From Caulobacter sp. 602-1 (lineage in GTDB: Bacteria; Pseudomonadota; Alphaproteobacteria; Caulobacterales; Caulobacteraceae), in contig NZ_RRYI01000006.1 in the NCBI RefSeq assembly GCF_003931565.1, positions 1 through 64,000 on the forward strand: a stretch of DNA of 64,000 nucleotides. The letters are read 5' to 3'. Made by a program: the position numbers and the translations under genes. Position 1 is the first letter of the stretch, and the number at the start of each line of letters is the position of its first letter. Positions 60,340 through 64,000 of the stretch are shown here, piece after piece. The notes under the pieces are model-generated. The model saw only the letters and a program-made list of their open reading frames with translations. It searched no databases and had not been told where the DNA came from.

Positions 60340-61542
60340 ATGCCGCAAGGTATCCGGGACAAGGTCGCCATCCTCGGGATGGGCTGCAGCAAGTTCGGCG
60401 AGCGCTGGGACGCCGGGCCCGACGACCTGATGGTCGAGGCCTATCTGGAGGCCATGCAGGACGCCGGCGTCGAGCCGACCCAGCTGGACGCGGCCTGGTT
60501 CTCGACGCACATCGACGAGATCGGTTCGGGCAAGGGCGGCACGCCGCTGTCGATCGCCCTGCGCCTGCCCAACATCGCCGTGACCCGGGTCGAGAACTTC
60601 TGCGCTTCGGGCTCGGAAGCCTTCCGGGGCGCGGTCTACGCCGTGGCGGCGGGCGCGGCCGACATTGCCCTGGCCGTCGGCGTCGAGAAACTGAAGGACA
60701 CCGGCTACGGCGGCCTGCCGGTCGCCAATCCTGGCACGCTCAGCCCTCAGGTCATGCCCAACGGCTCGGCGCCGGGCAACTTCGCCCAGCTGGCCAGCGC
60801 CTATCGCGCCAAGCACGGCGTCTCCAAGGACGACCTGAAGCGCGCGATCGCCCACGTCTCGGTCAAGAGCCACGTCAACGGCTCCAAGAATCCCAAGGCC
60901 CATCTGCGCAAGCCGATCACCGCCGAGCAGGCCTTGAACGCGCCCATGATCGCCGAGCCGCTGGGCCTGTTCGACTGCTGCGGCGTGTCCGACGGCGCGG
61001 CGGCGGCGATCGTCACCACGCCCGAGATCGCGCGGGCCCTTGGCAAGCGCGATCTCGTCACCGTCAAGGCCCTGCAGCTTTCGGTCTCGAACGGCTACGA
61101 GAGCCAGTACAACGGGTGGGACGGCAGCCACTTCCACACCGCCCGTATCGCCGCCGGCAAGGCCTACAAGGAGGCTGGCATCGAGCGGCCGCGCGAGCAG
61201 ATCTCGATGATGGAGGTGCACGACTGCTTCTCGATCACCGAGCTGGTGACGATGGAAGACCTGTTCATCTCGGCGGAGGGCCAAGGCTGGCGCGACGTGC
61301 TGGACGGCTTCTACGACGCCGACGGCGGCATACCCTGCCAGATCGATGGCGGCCTCAAGTGCTTCGGCCATCCGATCGGCGCCTCGGGCCTGCGGATGCT
61401 CTACGAGATGTATCTGCAACTGCAGGGCCGGGCAGGTGAACGGCAACTGGCCAATCCGGTCTTCGGCATGACCCACAATCTGGGCGGAGCGCCGGCCAGC
61501 AACGTCTGCTCCGTGGCGATCATCGGTCAGGAAGGGGCGTAA
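60340..61542 (+). CDS. SCP2-type thiolase / acetyl-CoA acetyltransferase family protein
   Basis: 400 residues. Thiolase fold with active-site C88 in VENFCASGSEAFRGAVYAVA, HDCFSITE (about 292-299), GGLKCFGHPIGASGLRMLYE with the second catalytic Cys/His, and a C-terminal AGERQLANPVFGMTHNLGGA. The sequence is closest to SCP2/lipid-transfer-type thiolases that work with an OB-fold partner. That partner appears here as the C-terminal part of the preceding gene. Expected chemistry is Claisen or retro-Claisen on acyl-CoA. Confidence 0.88.
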   Translation: MPQGIRDKVAILGMGCSKFGERWDAGPDDLMVEAYLEAMQDAGVEPTQLDAAWFSTHIDEIGSGKGGTPLSIALRLPNIAVTRVENFCASGSEAFRGAVYAVAAGAADIALAVGVEKLKDTGYGGLPVANPGTLSPQVMPNGSAPGNFAQLASAYRAKHGVSKDDLKRAIAHVSVKSHVNGSKNPKAHLRKPITAEQALNAPMIAEPLGLFDCCGVSDGAAAAIVTTPEIARALGKRDLVTVKALQLSVSNGYESQYNGWDGSHFHTARIAAGKAYKEAGIERPREQISMMEVHDCFSITELVTMEDLFISAEGQGWRDVLDGFYDADGGIPCQIDGGLKCFGHPIGASGLRMLYEMYLQLQGRAGERQLANPVFGMTHNLGGAPASNVCSVAIIGQEGA

Positions 61543-61588
61543 GGAAAAGGGGCTTAAAGCCGCCTTGGCCTTGGTGTAACCCAGAGCT

Positions 61589-62731
61589 ATGGGCGGTACG
61601 TTCAAAGGCTTCAAACGCTGGATCTTCGCGGGGCTGGCGCTGTTCCTGGCGCTGTTCCTGACGGCGGCCTTCGTGTTCCGTTACGATATTCTCAGCAACG
61701 CCCTGGACCCCAAGGTCCCATTCCTGACCTACCGTCCGCCGCCGGCCCCGGACTATGGCAAGCCCTCGTCCTGGGCGCTGCTGCCCGGCGCGGCCCACGC
61801 CAACCAGCCGGTCGACGTGTTCTTCCTCCACCCGACCACCTTCGACGGCGGCCGCGATTGGAACGGCGGCATCGACCAGCCCAAGGCCCAGCGGTTCCTG
61901 TCGCGGGTGGTGATCCCCAACTATGCCGGGCCGTTCGACCGCGTGGGCCGGGTGTTCGCGCCGCGCTACCGCCAGGCCAGCCTCTACACCTATCTGACCC
62001 TGCGCGACGACGCCCGCGATGCGCGTCGCTTCGCCTATGGCGATGTCCGGCTGGCCTTCAAGACCTATCTGTCGCGCTACGGCGAGGCGCGTCCGTTCAT
62101 CATCGTCGGGGTGGAGCAGGGCGGTTCCCTGGCCGCGCGCCTGCTGCGCGAGGAGATCGCCACCGATCCAGACCTCAAGCGCCGCCTCGTCGCCGCCTAT
62201 CTGATCGAGACGGTGGCCCCCGCCGACGAATACGGACCGAAGGCGGCGATCCCCGCCTGCGAACACAAGGGCGAGACCGGCTGCGTCGCGGCCTGGGCCT
62301 CGGCTCAGGAGGGAGACTTCCGCGCGGTCCAGGAACTGACCGGCCGTTCGCTGGTCTGGGATGGGACCGACCAACTGGTCAATCTCGAGCACCGCGCGCC
62401 GCTGTGCTTCAACCCGCTGCTGGGCGGGACCGGCCTGGAGCGCGCCCCGGCCAAGCTGAACCTCGGGGCGACCAACGCCACGGGCCTGGATTGGGGCGCG
62501 CGGCCGCCCTTCCTGCAACGACAGGTCTCGGCGCGCTGCGAGAACGGCCTGCTGCGCACCAGCAAGCCCAAGTCCAGCGCCCTGCGCGACAGCGGCTCTT
62601 GGGCCGATCGGCGCAAGGTCGACGCGTTCAATCTGTTCTACGCCGACCTTGAGGCCGACGCCCTGGCGCGCTCGGCGACGATGATCGGTCGCTCGCTAGC
62701 CGCCGTTCCCGCCGTCCCGCAAGGCCGCTAG
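61589..62731 (+). CDS. DUF3089 domain protein, alpha/beta-hydrolase-like with missing nucleophile
   Basis: 380 residues. An N-terminal membrane anchor (about 11-30), then the DUF3089 core (VDVFFLHPTTFDGG; RVFAPRYRQASLYTYLTL). At the nucleophile elbow, where family members have G-H-S-Q-G, this protein reads IIVGVEQGGSLAARLL with E176, so the expected Ser is absent. It may be catalytically dead or use another residue. It overlaps the convergent DUF6285 gene by 36 bases. Confidence 0.78.
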   Translation: MGGTFKGFKRWIFAGLALFLALFLTAAFVFRYDILSNALDPKVPFLTYRPPPAPDYGKPSSWALLPGAAHANQPVDVFFLHPTTFDGGRDWNGGIDQPKAQRFLSRVVIPNYAGPFDRVGRVFAPRYRQASLYTYLTLRDDARDARRFAYGDVRLAFKTYLSRYGEARPFIIVGVEQGGSLAARLLREEIATDPDLKRRLVAAYLIETVAPADEYGPKAAIPACEHKGETGCVAAWASAQEGDFRAVQELTGRSLVWDGTDQLVNLEHRAPLCFNPLLGGTGLERAPAKLNLGATNATGLDWGARPPFLQRQVSARCENGLLRTSKPKSSALRDSGSWADRRKVDAFNLFYADLEADALARSATMIGRSLAAVPAVPQGR

Positions 62732-63076
62732 GCCGCCATAGCTGGGCTGGTCGATGGCGATCTGGCCGATCGCCGTGGCCCGGAGGTGCGCCAGCAGGGC
62801 GGGATCGAGCGGATCGAGCGCGCCCTCGCGCAGGGCTTCGCAGAGCCTGGCGTTGAGCATGGCGAAGTCGCCAACTGCCCCGAGAAGGGCGCTGAGCCGA
62901 TCGACGGCCTCGGCTTCCAGCGTTGCGCCCTGTTCGGCTTCACGCGCCAAGGTGGCGCGGGCGTTGTCGGCGACGCGGGCCAGGAAGGCTTGGCGCGCAT
63001 CGCCTGGAAGGACGGCCTCTGCGTCGAAGGCGGCGACAGCCTCGGCCAATTCGGCGGCGGTAGGATGGCTGATCAA
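62696..63076 (-). CDS. DUF6285 domain protein, TTG start
   Basis: 126 residues from a TTG at 63076 that overlaps the phosphotransferase stop (TTGA). There is no in-frame ATG at this point, and ISHPTAAELAEAVAAF after the initiator fits the start of this family. Later ARQAFLARVADNARATLARE is helical. The family is commonly found after aminoglycoside-phosphotransferase-like proteins and acyl-CoA dehydrogenases; no catalytic motif is visible. The open frame upstream is antisense coding and was excluded. Confidence 0.75.
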   Translation of the reverse strand: MISHPTAAELAEAVAAFDAEAVLPGDARQAFLARVADNARATLAREAEQGATLEAEAVDRLSALLGAVGDFAMLNARLCEALREGALDPLDPALLAHLRATAIGQIAIDQPSYGGLAALRDGGNGG

Positions 63077-64000
63077 GAAAGCATGCCCATCGGGGCCTCC
63101 ATCAGGGCCACGAGATCGATTTCGGCCTCGCTGGTTCGCCTGCCGATCATGGCGCGCTCGATCGAACGATCCTGGCCGGTGGCGAAGCTGGAATACATCA
63201 TCAGGCACATGACCCCCCATTTGAGCGAGCCCAGGGCCTGCCAGAACCGCACCCGGTCCAGCGAAATTTCGCCGCCATGGCCAGCGAGCAGGTCGGCATA
63301 GTCGCCAAAGCCGCCGACAGGCTTCCGCCATTCGCCAAAGCGCCAGGAATTGACGCAGATCCAGCCGAGGTCTTCGGCTGGGTCGCCTAGGTGGGCCAGC
63401 TCCCAGTCCAGCACGCCGACCAGACCGCCCGTCGGGTGGATCATCAGATTGCCATTGCGAAAGTCGCCGTGAACCAGCACCGGCCGTTCGGGCGGCGGAG
63501 GTGCGATGGACTCAAGCCAGCGGAACGCCGCCTCCAGGATTGGTCGCTGGGCGCCCAACTGGTGATAGATCTCCTCGTACCGAGCCAGTTCGCCGCGCGC
63601 GTCGGAGGTGGCCAGGTCTGGCAGGCCCGCGGTCGGCACGGCGTGGATCCGCGCAAGCACCTCGCCGCAGCGGCGAGCCAAGCCGGGCCGAACCCCGGCG
63701 AAAGCCTGGTCGCGGACGATCCTCCGGCCCAAGGTCTCGCCCTCCAGCCGGCGCATGACATAGGCCTCGCCAAGGCCGTCCCTGGGCGCGCAGACCCGGA
63801 CCACGCGGGGCGTCGGCGCCCCGGCCTGTTCAGCCGCGCGGATCAGGGCGGCCTCGGAGGCCAGGGACAGGGCGGTCTCGCGCATCGCCGCGCCGTCCGG
63901 CCGCCTGCGCAGGATCAGCGGCGTCCCATCGTCGAGATCGAAGGCCCAGGTTTCCAGGCTCGCGCCGCCGGACAAGCGGCGGGCGTTGACCGCCTCGGTC
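63073..64000 (-). CDS. Phosphotransferase family protein (aminoglycoside phosphotransferase-like), N-terminus beyond window
   Basis: At least 308 residues, continuing beyond base 64000; the in-frame upstream residues read TEAVNARRLSGGASLETW. This suggests that the usual short N-terminal part is outside the window. Kinase-like motifs: VLVHGDFRNGNLMIHP (catalytic HGD and N) and GVLDWELAHLGDPAEDLGW (metal-binding D-x-E). Its family occurs next to acyl-CoA dehydrogenases in lipid metabolism; here it is coupled to DUF6285. The substrate is unknown. Confidence 0.85.
   Translation of the reverse strand, partial: TEAVNARRLSGGASLETWAFDLDDGTPLILRRRPDGAAMRETALSLASEAALIRAAEQAGAPTPRVVRVCAPRDGLGEAYVMRRLEGETLGRRIVRDQAFAGVRPGLARRCGEVLARIHAVPTAGLPDLATSDARGELARYEEIYHQLGAQRPILEAAFRWLESIAPPPPERPVLVHGDFRNGNLMIHPTGGLVGVLDWELAHLGDPAEDLGWICVNSWRFGEWRKPVGGFGDYADLLAGHGGEISLDRVRFWQALGSLKWGVMCLMMYSSFATGQDRSIERAMIGRRTSEAEIDLVALMEAPMGMLS

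Noticed and set aside
1..64000. CRISPR array, tRNA or insertion sequence
   Set aside because: No regularly spaced repeats, no cloverleaf-like sequence ending CCA that I could recognise, and no transposase-like protein.

Overview
This is a GC-rich alphaproteobacterial chromosome segment, most likely Caulobacter or a close relative in Caulobacteraceae. The grounds are strongly biased codon use, many TonB-dependent receptors, a fixGHIS cluster with a Crp/Fnr regulator and hemN, and a NasT/NasS-type nitrate-assimilation cluster. I see no tRNA or rRNA gene, phage, transposase or CRISPR array. Gene density is high, and most junctions within operons overlap by 1-11 bases.

Layout. 1-6669: end of ccoP, then ccoG-ccoH-ccoI-ccoS (maturation of the cbb3 high-affinity oxidase), a Crp/Fnr regulator and hemN, all on +. 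6706-12672: a small Cys/His-rich exported protein and a CzcCBA-type divalent-cation RND efflux system. 12747-22040: nitrate assimilation (nasT, nasS, a leader with tandem hairpins, nitrate transporter, nirB, nirD, nasA, cobA for sirohaem). 22153-23835: PafA-type alkaline phosphatase. 23837-28590: dctD and dctB (-) divergent from dctA (+), with a tandem operator between them; then a TonB receptor and a secreted alpha/beta hydrolase. 33266-37414: GST, class-C serine hydrolase, a degenerate M28-like protein and a nitrobindin-like protein.

37455-44964 (-) is a cell-surface-signalling locus: two tandem paralogous TonB receptors, an ECF sigma factor and a FecR anti-sigma factor. One receptor has an STN signalling domain and the other does not. 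The sigma gene and the STN-less receptor share a conserved upstream sequence element. 45202-50525: FAD oxidoreductase, old-yellow-enzyme reductase, pyridine nucleotide-disulfide oxidoreductase, DUF4126 membrane protein and GFA protein. 50522-54802: sulfur amino-acid genes (metC-like, sseA, cysK) with an orphan amino-acid-binding lipoprotein and intergenic repeats. 54961-58775: cfa, phrB and divergent rfaD. 58862-64000: HMG-CoA-synthase-like/OB-fold fusion, SCP2-type thiolase, DUF3089 protein, and on - a DUF6285 protein and a truncated phosphotransferase.

The best candidates for something undescribed are the two-receptor sigma/FecR locus with its duplicated upstream element, the HMGS-like/OB-fold plus thiolase pair, and two hydrolase-fold proteins that have lost catalytic residues (M28-like and DUF3089). 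A 33-bp palindrome built from near-DnaA boxes and an AT-rich cluster of palindromes in a divergent promoter region are the most striking non-coding signals.
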